From positions 40,933-104,932 of the forward strand of contig UREY01000005.1 in NCBI GenBank assembly GCA_900546915.1: a stretch of DNA of 64,000 nt. The letters run 5' to 3'. Below, piece by piece: positions 32,946 to 40,854 of this stretch. The position numbers and the translations under genes were made by a program. The notes under the pieces were generated by a model. It was not told where the DNA came from and did not search any database. It saw nothing but the letters and a program-made list of their open reading frames with translations. Position 1 is the stretch's first letter. Each line of letters starts with the position of its first letter. Source of the stretch: an uncultured Eubacteriales bacterium. GTDB taxonomy: Bacteria > Bacillota > Clostridia > Oscillospirales > Oscillospiraceae.

Positions 32946-34004
32946 ATGGTGCAGAGCCGTTCTATTATCTCCGTGCCGCCAGGTGCAACCATTAAAGAGC
33001 AGCTTGTGGACAGAGGAATCAGTCAAAAGGAATTCGCATCCAGAATGGGAATGTCCGAAAAGCACATAAGTCAATTGATCAACGGGCAAGTCCACCTCAC
33101 CGCTGATGTGGCGCTTCGTCTAGAAGCAGTTTTCGGTATTCCAGCAAGCTTTTGGAACAATTTGGAAGCAATTTATTGTGAAAAACTCGCAAAAGCGAAA
33201 GCTGAAAATGAAATGGACGCTGACATTCAAATTTCCAGAAGATTTCCATATAACGAAATGGCAAAAAACCATTGGGTGCCGGCCACTACGAAACCTGCAG
33301 AACGAGTCTTGAATTTGCGGCAGTTTTTTGAGGTTGCGCGATTAGAATTATTGCAAAACCCCGACAGCCACCTCATACCCGGGATTGCATACAGGAAATT
33401 ATCGGAAGGGGAAGGTGCAGACTATGCTCTGTATGCATGGGCACAGCGAGCCAAGCTGGAAGCAAGGAAGATTCCCACCCATTCGATTCACGTTGGTAAG
33501 TTAAAGGACCAGCTTGGGGAGATCCGGAAAATGACTGCCGTTGATCCAGCGGTCTTCTGCCCAAGACTGCGGGAGCTTTTTGCAAACTGCGGAGTAGCAC
33601 TGGTTTTTCTCCCCCATATTGGAGGATCCTTTCTCCACGGAGCCACATTTTATGATGGTAATAAAATTGTGCTTGGCATGACCGTCCGCGGGAAAGATGC
33701 CGATCGTTTTTGGTTTAGCTTATTCCATGAAATTGCCCATGTCATTTATGGTCATATGAACCAACCCCATGGTACTTCTCGTGAAGATGAAGCGCAGGCC
33801 GACCAATTTGCAGAAGACGCACTCATTCCGAATCACGCCTGGAATGCCTTCCTGCAATCCGGCGATTTTTCTCAGTCGGCAATCGTCAAATTTGCGCGCG
33901 CGCAAGAAATAGATCCCGGCATTGTTGTCGGAAGGTTGCAAAAAGAAGGTTGCATTGGATACAACAGATATAACGATATGAAAAAGAAGTATGAAATTGT
34001 ATAG
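32946..34004 (+). CDS. higA: HigA-type antitoxin fused to an ImmA/IrrE metallopeptidase
   Basis: 352 residues, far longer than a plain HigA (about 100). The N-terminal Xre helix-turn-helix is the HigA type (KEQLVDRGISQKEFASRMGM, KHISQLINGQVHLTADVALRLEAVFG, ASFWNNLEA). The C-terminal half is an ImmA/IrrE zinc peptidase domain with FHEIAHVIYGH (HExxH) and EDEAQADQFAEDALIP. The N-part should bind the toxin and the operator. The peptidase may cleave a regulator or control antitoxin turnover (inference from ImmA/IrrE). GGGGTGA before ATG. Followed by a terminator. Confidence 0.9.
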   Translation: MVQSRSIISVPPGATIKEQLVDRGISQKEFASRMGMSEKHISQLINGQVHLTADVALRLEAVFGIPASFWNNLEAIYCEKLAKAKAENEMDADIQISRRFPYNEMAKNHWVPATTKPAERVLNLRQFFEVARLELLQNPDSHLIPGIAYRKLSEGEGADYALYAWAQRAKLEARKIPTHSIHVGKLKDQLGEIRKMTAVDPAVFCPRLRELFANCGVALVFLPHIGGSFLHGATFYDGNKIVLGMTVRGKDADRFWFSLFHEIAHVIYGHMNQPHGTSREDEAQADQFAEDALIPNHAWNAFLQSGDFSQSAIVKFARAQEIDPGIVVGRLQKEGCIGYNRYNDMKKKYEIV

Positions 34005-34181
34005 AATCACCCGACTGCAAGTGAAGGGGCCCTCTCGATTTTGGAGAAAGGTTCTGATCCCCGTGGAAAAGGGCAATTCTCTGTATGCGTCCGGAGCTTT
34101 CCGCCATTCATGCAGACAATTATATTGTTCCTATTCTGACAATTTGAAAGATCTATCGCAATAATTAGATATAGGCAAAAT

Positions 34182-34216
34182 ACGGTCTCTATCTTTAAGT
34201 AGAGGCCGTTTTTTAA
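34182..34216 (+). terminator. Terminator of higBA
   Basis: 9-bp stem with a single mismatch (ACGGTCTCT/AGAGGCCGT), then TTTTTTAA. Confidence 0.7.
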
Positions 34217-34359
34217 TAAGCCATATTTAACCGCAAAATGCTTCCTCAGGTGCCCGGCGGGGAGTCGGGGCGTTGCACTTTGAGAACCATAAAAGGGCGC
34301 TACTCGTGGACGGAATAAGCCGGGCTGTCTCAGAAGTACCTTAGTATGTCAAAAAATCC

Positions 34360-34568
34360 CCTATCGGCACCATTTTTTGCCGTGCTGTCTCCTCAATGCT
34401 TCTAAAAAATTTTTTTCTAGGTGTTCACTATTTTCTCGAATTGCAGTATAATGTGGGCACAGAGAGTCTCAAGCGAGTAATAATGAAGAAGTGTACCTTA
34501 TCACTCCCCTTTTACGCGGAAAACCCATGGTGTCTCAGGGGGGGCCGACTCCTTGCGCTGTTGTCATT
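34360..34568 (+). repeat. 208-bp promoter-bearing repeat, copy 2
   Basis: Second copy, 2,097 bp from copy 1 in the same orientation. TTCACT-17-TATAAT and the ATG frame (from 34483, MKKCTLSLPF, GGRLLALLSF) are preserved. The sequences diverge completely after GTTGTCATT, where the next small gene's own promoter region begins. Confidence 0.85.
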
Positions 34569-34575
34569 TGTTGCA

Positions 34576-34600
34576 GCATATGAACCTTTCCATCATATGC
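34576..34600 (+). promoter_or_regulatory. Inverted repeat before the small unknown gene
   Basis: GCATATG, 11-nt spacer, CATATGC, followed at once by TTTATACTATAA, a possible -10. Reads as an operator over a promoter; weakly supported. Confidence 0.35.
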
Positions 34601-34628
34601 TTTATACTATAAGAAAGGATGATGTAAG

Positions 34629-34826
34629 TTGGCAACGAAGAGTGTACTGAAGATTATCCTAATTAAAGATCGGCGATCCGCCAATTCTCTCGTCGCAGCT
34701 TTAGAGAATGCCAGCGGGAAAAAGTCTAAAGAGGTAACCATATCACAAACCTGTCGCGAACTTGGCACAGAGGAAATCAAAAGCATGTTTGGAGAGAAGA
34801 CCGGCATTGTTGCCATGAAATTATAA
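34629..34826 (+). CDS. Small unknown protein beside AbrB/PIN remnants
   Basis: 65-residue protein of unknown function. TTG start with AAAGGA 9 nt upstream. It opens with a strand (KSVLKIILIKDRRSANSLVAALENA), then SKEVTISQTCRELGTEEIKSMFG, a helix, and ends KTGIVAMKL. The composition is that of a real protein and it is basic. Its place between repeat copy 2 and a decayed AbrB antitoxin suggests an accessory or toxin-antitoxin role, but no family is recognised. It could also be a remnant. Confidence 0.5.
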   Translation: MATKSVLKIILIKDRRSANSLVAALENASGKKSKEVTISQTCRELGTEEIKSMFGEKTGIVAMKL

Positions 34827-34860
34827 AAAATGCTGTATTATATATGACAATGCGCCTATA

Positions 34861-35172
34861 AAAAGTCATGGCAAACAAGTTACAATTTCAAAAGATGTCC
34901 GGGATGTTCCCCGTGTGGTAAGCGGCGACAGGGTTACTCTCGCGGTGGAAGGAAACACCGTGCACACCGTCAATTCTGCTGTCTACGCTATGCAAACGCT
35001 CCAGCAGGAAATGTCCGGGGAAGCAGAACACACCGGCCTGACTTCGGAAGATGATATAACGGCGCTTGTCAACGAGTTGTCATGGACTTTTGAATCAAAT
35101 TCAAAAAAATTCACAAGCTGCTGCTATTTCCCCGCTTGCGCACGTTTACTTTTTCCGGGGGATGGGATATAA
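34861..35172 (+). pseudogene. Degenerate AbrB-family antitoxin
   Basis: The frame reads SHGKQVTISKDVRDVP, VVSGDRVTLAVEGNTV, VNSAVYAMQTLQQEMSGEAE and GLTSEDDITALVNEL. These match the intact AbrB-type protein just downstream (GQITVPVEIRRQLGLKSGDKI, SSEDDIQALVDE). No start codon with a binding site lies before the AbrB strand, and after NELSW the C-terminus is replaced by an unrelated tail. So it reads as a broken paralogue. Confidence 0.65.
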
Positions 35173-35226
35173 TCAAAGCAGAGATAAAGAAAACTTGAGT
35201 TCTCAAGAATAGAAAGGGTGACGGAT

Positions 35227-35484
35227 ATGAATTTAGCGAAAATCTCTGCAAACGGTCAAATCACTGTGCCCGTAGAGATCCGACGGCAGCTCGGTCTGAA
35301 ATCCGGCGATAAAATCCTGTTCTTCCAAAAGCAGAACGGGGAGATCGTTGTCAGCAATGCCTCCGCTGCGGCCATCCAAAAAGCACAGGCAGCTTTTGCC
35401 GGCGCCGCTGAAACAATGGGAATTTCCAGCGAAGATGACATTCAGGCGCTTGTAGACGAAGTGCGCTATGGAAAGGAACGGTAA
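35227..35484 (+). CDS. AbrB/SpoVT-type antitoxin (VapB-like)
   Basis: 85-residue swapped-hairpin AbrB DNA-binding protein. MNLAKISANGQITVPVEIRRQLGLKSGDKILFF is the DNA-binding core; residues 45-85 (AAAIQKAQAAFAGAAETMGISSEDDIQALVDEVRYG) form the toxin-neutralising tail seen in VapB-like antitoxins. GAAAGGG lies 8 nt before ATG. The next frame, 1 nt after its stop, is a truncated PIN toxin, so this is the antitoxin left from a broken VapBC-like pair. It may still repress its own promoter (TATAAT near 35168). Confidence 0.8.
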   Translation: MNLAKISANGQITVPVEIRRQLGLKSGDKILFFQKQNGEIVVSNASAAAIQKAQAAFAGAAETMGISSEDDIQALVDEVRYGKER

Positions 35485-35485
35485 A

Positions 35486-35629
35486 ATGCGGATCCTGATT
35501 GACACAAACATTTTATTTTCCGCATTGGTCTTTCCCCGTTCAAAACCGGCAAAGGCGTTACTCTACATCGCAGATAACCATGAGATTGTTTTGTGTGACC
35601 GAAACATCTTCGATGTTCCTTCGGCATAG
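35486..35629 (+). pseudogene. Truncated PIN-domain toxin
   Basis: 47 codons starting MRILIDTNILFSALVFPRSK, the first PIN strand with its catalytic aspartate, then ALLYIADNHEIVLCDRNI. The frame then leaves the family and stops; about two thirds of a PIN toxin (about 130-140 residues) are missing, including the other acidic residues. It follows the AbrB antitoxin in operon layout. Confidence 0.8.
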
Positions 35630-35830
35630 CAAGGGCCGGTAGCCTGTTAAAAGGTTCCCGGCCCGCTGTGTTTCCATCTGCTGGATCTCATTTTGCAACA
35701 TACGCTTGATTTTGTCGCCCATAACGCTTCTTTCTCTGGACGGGGCATACCGTCCGTGATTCTTACAGTTCACAGGGACTTTGGCCACCGCTTGGGCGGC
35801 ACCGGTGTTTTCCTCCCGGAAGCTCTTTCC
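35612..35830 (-). pseudogene. Possible foreign gene fragment joined to the PIN remnant
   Basis: Minus-strand reading REENTGAAQAVAKVPVNC, GRYAPSRERSVMGDKIKR, MLQNEIQQMETQRAGNLL looks protein-like in composition, runs up to the point where PIN similarity ends, and has no start signal upstream. No family is recognised. It may mark an insertion that cut the toxin gene. Confidence 0.25.
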
Positions 35831-36219
35831 GGCAAAGAGGATGGGGCTATGCGGTCAATAGATACAGGCCTGCGGCTGCGGTAGCGGCTGTTCATGACAA
35901 AAAGCATCTACTCCATCGCGCAGTCTGAGCAAGACACGCGCTTTCTTTTTTGTCTTATTTCTCATTTTGTAGCTGTGGATTCCGGGCAGCGCCTTGAGAC
36001 AACTCTATGCTGCATATCATGCGCAATCGGAGACAAAAATGAGCATGATATGCTCCGATTCTTTATATGTCTTGCTGTATAGTATTAGAAAATCCGCACG
36101 ACAACGGGGCAATCACATACCGGCTCCGGATTTTCAACTGTGAGCAGCCCCGCGAAGAAAGAATCTCTTCTCAATTACAGGGATAAAAACTGAGATAACA
36201 GGAACGACGAGGTGCAGTC
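35630..36219. other. 590-nt region without an intact gene
   Basis: Contains the possible minus-strand fragment, a hairpin with T run near 36025-36065 and a palindrome at 36041-36055. No intact gene is supportable. Confidence 0.5.
36025..36064 (+). terminator. Hairpin with T run and embedded palindrome
   Basis: AATCGGAG pairs with CTCCGATT, followed by CTTTATAT. Its loop side holds GAGCAT-GAT-ATGCTC (36041-36055), a palindrome related to one upstream of the Xre gene. Confidence 0.45.
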
Positions 36220-36642
36220 ATGGCATACAGCAGAACGGACATTTTGCGCGCAATCGACCGAAGCTTATATGCATCCCGGAGGGCATCCGACAATCCGGCA
36301 TTGGAAGAGGAATTGGCGCGCAGAGAGCGCAATCTAAAAAGTGAACAGGCGTTGGACCTTTTGGAATTCCTCCTGAATTTAGACCCGGCGGAGGAATGGA
36401 ACCGAATTCTGGAGCAAGCAAGCCATTACCCGATTGAGACTCTGGGCCTGTCCCAACGGTCTTATCACGGATTGGTCACCTACGGGATTTACCACATCCG
36501 GACGGTTGCCGATTTGCTCCGCCTGCCGCTGGCAGATTTACGCAAACTCCGAAATTTGGGTGACAAGAGCATTGCAGAGATTGCACAGGCCAAGGACAAA
36601 TTTCTGGAGGAGCTGCGGCGCAAAGGCACGAGATGGGGGTAG
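36220..36642 (+). CDS. Stand-alone RNA polymerase alpha-CTD-like protein
   Basis: 140 residues. Residues about 70-135 match the C-terminal domain of RNA polymerase alpha: PIETLGLSQRSYHGL, YGIYHIRTVADLLRLPLADLRKLRNLGDKSIAEI, KDKFLEEL (helix-hairpin-helix, compare LSVRSYNCLKRAGI, LRNLGRKSLEEI). The N-terminal half is a charged helical segment (ALEEELARRERNLKSEQALDLLEFLLNLD) with no similarity to the alpha N-domain. It cannot assemble into polymerase as a subunit. It may bind DNA UP elements or transcription factors, or bridge polymerase (inference). A terminator follows; the start ATG has only weak ACGAGG upstream. Confidence 0.75.
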   Translation: MAYSRTDILRAIDRSLYASRRASDNPALEEELARRERNLKSEQALDLLEFLLNLDPAEEWNRILEQASHYPIETLGLSQRSYHGLVTYGIYHIRTVADLLRLPLADLRKLRNLGDKSIAEIAQAKDKFLEELRRKGTRWG

Positions 36643-36778
36643 CGCGGCTATGCGCCGTGGCATCCTGGCCCGGGAATTACCATGTCCTGAATTCTCAGAA
36701 AAATTATTGATATGCAATAGGTCCCCTCAAATAGCTCGCAGGCGAAGAAGCCCGGCGCTCAGCTAAGTTACCGTTACC

Positions 36779-36815
36779 ATGAAAAATCCGCACCACAAGG
36801 CGTGGATTTTTCTAT
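36779..36815 (+). terminator. Terminator after the alpha-CTD-like gene
   Basis: Stem GAAAAATCC/GGATTTTTC with extra pairing inside (GC...GC), followed by TATTTC. Confidence 0.7.
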
Positions 36816-36980
36816 TTCTCCGCCATCTTGCACAAGGTCCAATATTGCAATACTTGTATTTTGCTAAATTTTTAAAAGCTGGCATAATAGCAGCATAGGT
36901 CCGACGGCAAGGTCAGCTTGCAGAAGCTCCCGGTCTTCTCGCCTGATTGAGCACATAATTCCTTACTATACAACAAAATT

Positions 36981-36995
36981 GAGCATTTAATGCTC
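36981..36995. promoter_or_regulatory. Perfect palindrome upstream of the Xre gene
   Basis: GAGCATT-T-AATGCTC. A near copy (GAGCAT-GAT-ATGCTC) lies 940 bp upstream before the alpha-CTD-like gene. Candidate operator for the Xre protein; binding is inferred. Confidence 0.45.
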
Positions 36996-37088
36996 TAATT
37001 AGTTTAAAAGTGAGTATCATATGCGCCGGTTTCACCGGAATCGGGGTATATAATATTGGTAACACAAACAGGGGGAGGGAGGATTGCC

Positions 37089-37421
37089 ATGTATGAGGAG
37101 TTCACGCAGAAGCGGATTGCCCAGCTGCGGATCCAGCGGGGCGTATCTGCCAGAGACATGTCTCTCTCCCTGGGACAAAATGTGTCCTATATTAATAAAA
37201 TTGAAAATAAGCGGGCTTTGCCTTCCTTAGAAGGCCTGTTTTACATATGCGAGTATTTCGGAATCACGCCACAGGAGTTTTTTGACGAATCCATTGTCTG
37301 TCCCGAAAAGCTGCGGGAACTTCTCCAGGAGGCCAAGAAATTGGACTGTACCGCATTAGCGCATATCATTGGCGTGATCAAAAAGCTGAATGATAGTACG
37401 CTGGATTTTGTTTGGAATTAG
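37089..37421 (+). CDS. Xre-family transcriptional regulator
   Basis: 110-residue Cro/C1-type helix-turn-helix protein. DNA-binding part: FTQKRIAQLRIQRGVSARDMSLSLGQNVSYINKIENKRALPSLEGLFYICEYFGITPQEFF, about residues 4-65. The C-terminal 40 residues form a helix pair (EKLRELLQEAKKLDCTALAHIIGVIKKLN), likely for dimerisation. GGGAGGGAGG 7 nt before the ATG. TATAAT about 35 nt upstream has no clear -35. Probable targets are the two related palindromes in this region. Confidence 0.88.
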   Translation: MYEEFTQKRIAQLRIQRGVSARDMSLSLGQNVSYINKIENKRALPSLEGLFYICEYFGITPQEFFDESIVCPEKLRELLQEAKKLDCTALAHIIGVIKKLNDSTLDFVWN

Positions 37422-37533
37422 ATTCCATAGTAGACACCAGCAAAAATCCGCGCTTCCAGAGTCATTCCACAGCACGCAACGCTTCCTCCCTGCCTCTCAG
37501 AACCGGGCAAGGCCCGCAGTGCGGAAATGTTTC

Positions 37534-37562
37534 TTGTAATTTGCCGGCTCTTGGGGTACAAT
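37534..37562 (+). promoter_or_regulatory. Promoter of galE
   Basis: TTGTAA, 17-nt spacer, TACAAT, 51 nt before the ATG. Confidence 0.65.
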
Positions 37563-37613
37563 ACATCCATCAGCCGGCTGCCTGTTGTGGCCGGGACTGG
37601 GGAGGTTTGCAAT

Positions 37614-38630
37614 ATGGCAGTATTGGTAACCGGCGGTATGGGCTACATCGGGTCGCACACCTGCCTGGAGCTGCTGGAGAGCGGTTATGAGGTGGTCTCC
37701 GTTGACAACATGTGCAACAGCAGTCCCGTCTCTCTGCGCCGGGTTGAGGAGCTGACAAATCGGTCTTTAAAATCCTACGAGGGCGACGTGCGGGACGAGG
37801 CGCTTTTGCGACGGATTTTTTCAGAAAATGAAATTGAATGCGTCATCCACTTCGCCGGTTTAAAGGCGGTGGGAGAGAGCGTGGAAAAGCCGTGGGCGTA
37901 TTACGACAACAACCTAAACGCCACGCTGGTGCTCACCAAGGTGATGAAAGAGGTGGGCGTGCAGCGCATCATTTTCTCCTCCTCCGCCACGGTGTACACC
38001 GCAGACAACCAAATGCCCCTGCGGGAGACCAGCCGCACCGGGGGCTGCACCAACCCTTACGGCTGGACCAAGTATATGACCGAGCAGATTCTGTCGGACC
38101 TGGCCCGGGCGGACTCCGGCTGGTCGGTGATTCTGCTGCGGTACTTCAACCCCATCGGCGCCCACGCCAGCGGCCGGATTGGGGAGGATCCCCGGGGAAT
38201 TCCCAACAATCTCATGCCCTATATCACCCAGGTGGCCATCGGCCGCCGGGATCACTTAAACGTATTCGGCGGCGACTACCCCACGCCGGACGGAACCTGC
38301 ATCCGGGACTACATCCACGTGGTGGACCTGGCCAAGGGCCACGTGGCGGCAGTCCGGTACGCCGCCGGTCACCAGGGCGTCGAGGTGCTGAATCTGGGGA
38401 CGGGGCGGGGCTCCAGCGTTCTGGAAATGGTGCGCACCTTTATGGAAGCCACCGGGGTCCAGGTCCCCTATGAAATGGCAGACCGCCGGGCCGGGGATAT
38501 CCCCGTGTGCTACGCGGACCCCGCCAAGAGCCGGGAGGTTCTGGGCTGGACCGCCCAAAAGAACCTGGCGGATATGTGCCGGGACAGCTGGAACTGGCAG
38601 CGTCAAAATCCCAGAGGGTACGACGAGTAA
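37614..38630 (+). CDS. galE: UDP-glucose 4-epimerase
   Basis: 338-residue short-chain dehydrogenase-type epimerase interconverting UDP-glucose and UDP-galactose with tightly bound NAD+. Rossmann motif VTGGMGYIGSHTCLELLE at the N-terminus; catalytic S/YxxxK in SSSATVY and NPYGWTKYMTEQ. The RYFNPIGAHASGRIGEDP and DGTCIRDYIHVVDLAKGH stretches are GalE-specific. GGGGAGG 8 nt before ATG. Monocistronic, own promoter and terminator. It sits at the border between the accessory patch and the minus-strand regulatory cluster. Confidence 0.96.
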   Translation: MAVLVTGGMGYIGSHTCLELLESGYEVVSVDNMCNSSPVSLRRVEELTNRSLKSYEGDVRDEALLRRIFSENEIECVIHFAGLKAVGESVEKPWAYYDNNLNATLVLTKVMKEVGVQRIIFSSSATVYTADNQMPLRETSRTGGCTNPYGWTKYMTEQILSDLARADSGWSVILLRYFNPIGAHASGRIGEDPRGIPNNLMPYITQVAIGRRDHLNVFGGDYPTPDGTCIRDYIHVVDLAKGHVAAVRYAAGHQGVEVLNLGTGRGSSVLEMVRTFMEATGVQVPYEMADRRAGDIPVCYADPAKSREVLGWTAQKNLADMCRDSWNWQRQNPRGYDE

Positions 38631-38675
38631 GCGCGGTCCGGCAAGACCGAAATCGGAAAATTGGACTGCAAGTAG

Positions 38676-38730
38676 TATGGCCCCCATAGAAAGCGCCGCT
38701 TTTCAGCGGCTGCTTCCTGTGGGGGCCATA
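38676..38730. terminator. Nested bidirectional terminator between galE and the ABC operon
   Basis: Outer stem ATGGCCCCCATA-like arms (TATGGCCCCCA/TGGGGGCCATA) with inner stem GCCGC/GCGGC; followed by GCTCCTTTTA on the plus strand. Serves convergent galE and the minus-strand ABC operon. Confidence 0.75.
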
Positions 38731-38790
38731 GCTCCTTTTATTGATCAAACCCGGCGCCCGGTTCTTTCCCGGCAGCTACATGCAATTGCT

Positions 38791-39516
38791 TTACCCGGCA
38801 TTGCCGTCCATAGAACTCAGCTTCCCTTCGTTGCTGCGGATGTTTCTCTTTCGGGGCTGCTGGGGCGCCGAAGGGCCTTGTACGCGTTCCAGCGTCTGCA
38901 ATTCTCCTTTTTTGAGTCGAAACACCACGTCCGCCTGCTCGGCCAGCTCATGAGAGTGGGTCACAACCACCACGCACTTGTTCATCTGATGGGCGCTTTC
39001 TTTCAAAATCTCGATGATATCCTGAGCCGTGTCCTCATCCAGGTTGCCGGTAGGTTCATCCGCCAAGATGATGGGGGCTTCGCTTGCCAAGGCGCGGGCA
39101 ATCGCTACCCGCTGCTGCTGGCCGCCGGAGAGCTTTAACACGTTTCGTTTGGATTCTTCCTTCGTCAACCCCAGCCGCTCCAAAATAGGCAGGGGCGGCA
39201 GCTTGGAAGTGAGCGATACATTTTCCACGGAGGTTAAGTAGTCGATTAGGTTATAGGCCTGAAAGACGAAGGACACATGGTTCCTCCGGTGGGCGGCAAG
39301 GCCCGTTTGGGAAATATCCTGCCCTTCAAAGAGAATTTTTCCCCTTGTGGGGCTGTCCAGGCCGCCCAGCAGGGAGAGGAGCGTCGTCTTGCCGCAGCCG
39401 GAGGGCCCCAGGATCGCGTAGAGCTTCCCCTGCTCCATCCGGCCGCCGACGCCCCGCAGGACGTTCTGTTTTCCATCGTACGTGTACTTCAAATCTGCAA
39501 ATTCTAATATGCTCAT
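38791..39516 (-). CDS. ABC transporter ATPase, Vex2-like
   Basis: 241-residue ATP-binding protein of the MacB/FtsE type that drives the two neighbouring FtsX permeases. Walker [16 protein letters not shown]-loop [17 protein letters not shown], signature [15 protein letters not shown], Walker [14 protein letters not shown]-loop [30 protein letters not shown] and AYNLIDYL resemble Vex2 of Streptococcus pneumoniae. The C-terminal tail ([14 protein letters not shown]) is an extension. It follows permease 2 by 13 nt, the last gene of the operon. Confidence 0.92.
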   Translation of the reverse strand: MSILEFADLKYTYDGKQNVLRGVGGRMEQGKLYAILGPSGCGKTTLLSLLGGLDSPTRGKILFEGQDISQTGLAAHRRNHVSFVFQAYNLIDYLTSVENVSLTSKLPPLPILERLGLTKEESKRNVLKLSGGQQQRVAIARALASEAPIILADEPTGNLDEDTAQDIIEILKESAHQMNKCVVVVTHSHELAEQADVVFRLKKGELQTLERVQGPSAPQQPRKRNIRSNEGKLSSMDGNAG

Positions 39517-39529
39517 GAAAGATACCTCC

Positions 39530-40840
39530 TCAATCCATTTGAGACAGAATGGCTCTTGGTTTCAATCGAAGCACGGTGACCGCCGCCAGGAACACCGCCA
39601 AAATTAGGATGCACGTGCCGATGCCATAAACTGCCGCCGTATCCCCAGAACGGATCACCACGCTGCATCCAACAGCTTCGCCGACCGTCCGACCGATCAG
39701 GTAAGCGCCCATCTTTTCTGCCAGCAGTGTCGCCAAAGCGAAGGAGGCGGCGGCTGCCGGAACGGCAAGCAGGATATTCTCCGTCAGGAATTGGAACAGA
39801 ATTTCCACTTTGCTTTTTCCCACAGCCATTAAGACGCCCGCCTCCTTCTTCCGGCCCCGGGTCCAAAGAATCAGCAAGAGGGCAATCAGCGCCGCGCCCG
39901 TCACAGCAATTATAAAAACCGCTGTATCCATCATTGTCTCAAGGGAAGAAAGGGGGTTGGAGATTAAGTCGAAGTTCTCCGTATCCGTGGAATAGACAAA
40001 GGTTTTCCCTTTGAGCTCCGGCAGGTTTTGGATGGTATTGAAAAGATTCTGCACATCCTCTGCAGAATTGACATAGACGTCCAGGGAGCCAAGCTCTAAG
40101 GCCGTTTCATTCCACATTTTTTGGTAGCTGTTCATGTCGATATAGCCCTGGTTTGCCGGAATTTCGTCCGCCATCATGGCGTCTTTGCTCATACCCTCTG
40201 TACCGCTGAAAATTCCCACGATGGTAAAGGTGTTTTCCGAATCGCTGTCCAAGTCGTACATGGCGATGTCGTCGCCCACCGAAAGGCCGTTCTTATCCGC
40301 CAGCTCTTTGGAAATGAGCGCTGCGTAAGAATCATCCGGCTGGATATGGCGGCCCTCCACCAGCGTATAGGTTCCGTTCAAAAACTTTAGACTCAGCTCT
40401 GAATTCATCGTCACGGTATAGGGAACCGGCTGTCCATGCCCCCCGGTAAAGTCAACATTCAGCGAACCGGGAAAATATTCAAAATTCACACCGGCACCCC
40501 AATAGCCGTCCTCGCTTTCCGCGCTGTAAGCGACTACACCTTTTACTTTGGAAATTGCGTCGATGACGTCCTGGGTGATGTAATCGCCGTTATACTGATA
40601 GGTCATGCCGTTGCTGTTTTCTGTTCCGGGGCCGTAGTTTTCCCGGTTATTGCTGTCAATTTCCACCCGGATCGAGGCCCCTACCGTTTCCTTCATCTCC
40701 GTGGTTCCTTCCGCTGTGGCATGGCCTACCGATAAGGCAATCAACGCCGTGGAAGCCGGCAGTGTAAAGACCAAAAACAGAATCAGGCTGCGGCCCTTCT
40801 GCCGCCAACAGTAGCGGACTGCCCGTTTCAAAAAATTCAT
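39530..40840 (-). CDS. FtsX-like ABC permease 2
   Basis: 436-residue permease with the four-helix FtsX layout: one N-terminal helix (SLILFLVFTLPASTALIAL, about 15-35), a large outer domain of about 260 residues, then three C-terminal helices (about 300-325, 350-375, 395-420). EVLFQFLTENILLAVPAAA and RLKPRAILSQMD are typical of the family. The outer domain carries ALISKELADKNGLSVGDDI, a MacB-type core stretch. It pairs with permease 1 (14-nt gap) as in Vex1/Vex3-type exporters of peptides. Substrate unknown. Confidence 0.9.
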   Translation of the reverse strand: MNFLKRAVRYCWRQKGRSLILFLVFTLPASTALIALSVGHATAEGTTEMKETVGASIRVEIDSNNRENYGPGTENSNGMTYQYNGDYITQDVIDAISKVKGVVAYSAESEDGYWGAGVNFEYFPGSLNVDFTGGHGQPVPYTVTMNSELSLKFLNGTYTLVEGRHIQPDDSYAALISKELADKNGLSVGDDIAMYDLDSDSENTFTIVGIFSGTEGMSKDAMMADEIPANQGYIDMNSYQKMWNETALELGSLDVYVNSAEDVQNLFNTIQNLPELKGKTFVYSTDTENFDLISNPLSSLETMMDTAVFIIAVTGAALIALLLILWTRGRKKEAGVLMAVGKSKVEILFQFLTENILLAVPAAAASFALATLLAEKMGAYLIGRTVGEAVGCSVVIRSGDTAAVYGIGTCILILAVFLAAVTVLRLKPRAILSQMD

Positions 40841-40854
40841 ATCAAATGCCTCCT

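Larger units (their letters stand above)
34005..34628. other. 624-nt gap with a terminator and repeat copy 2
   Basis: Between higA and a small unknown gene. Holds the higA terminator, repeat copy 2 and a possible operator before the next gene; no gene with family support. Confidence 0.6.
36643..37088. other. 446-nt gap before the Xre gene
   Basis: Holds the terminator of the alpha-CTD-like gene, a perfect palindrome and the -10 of the Xre gene. No gene. Confidence 0.6.
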
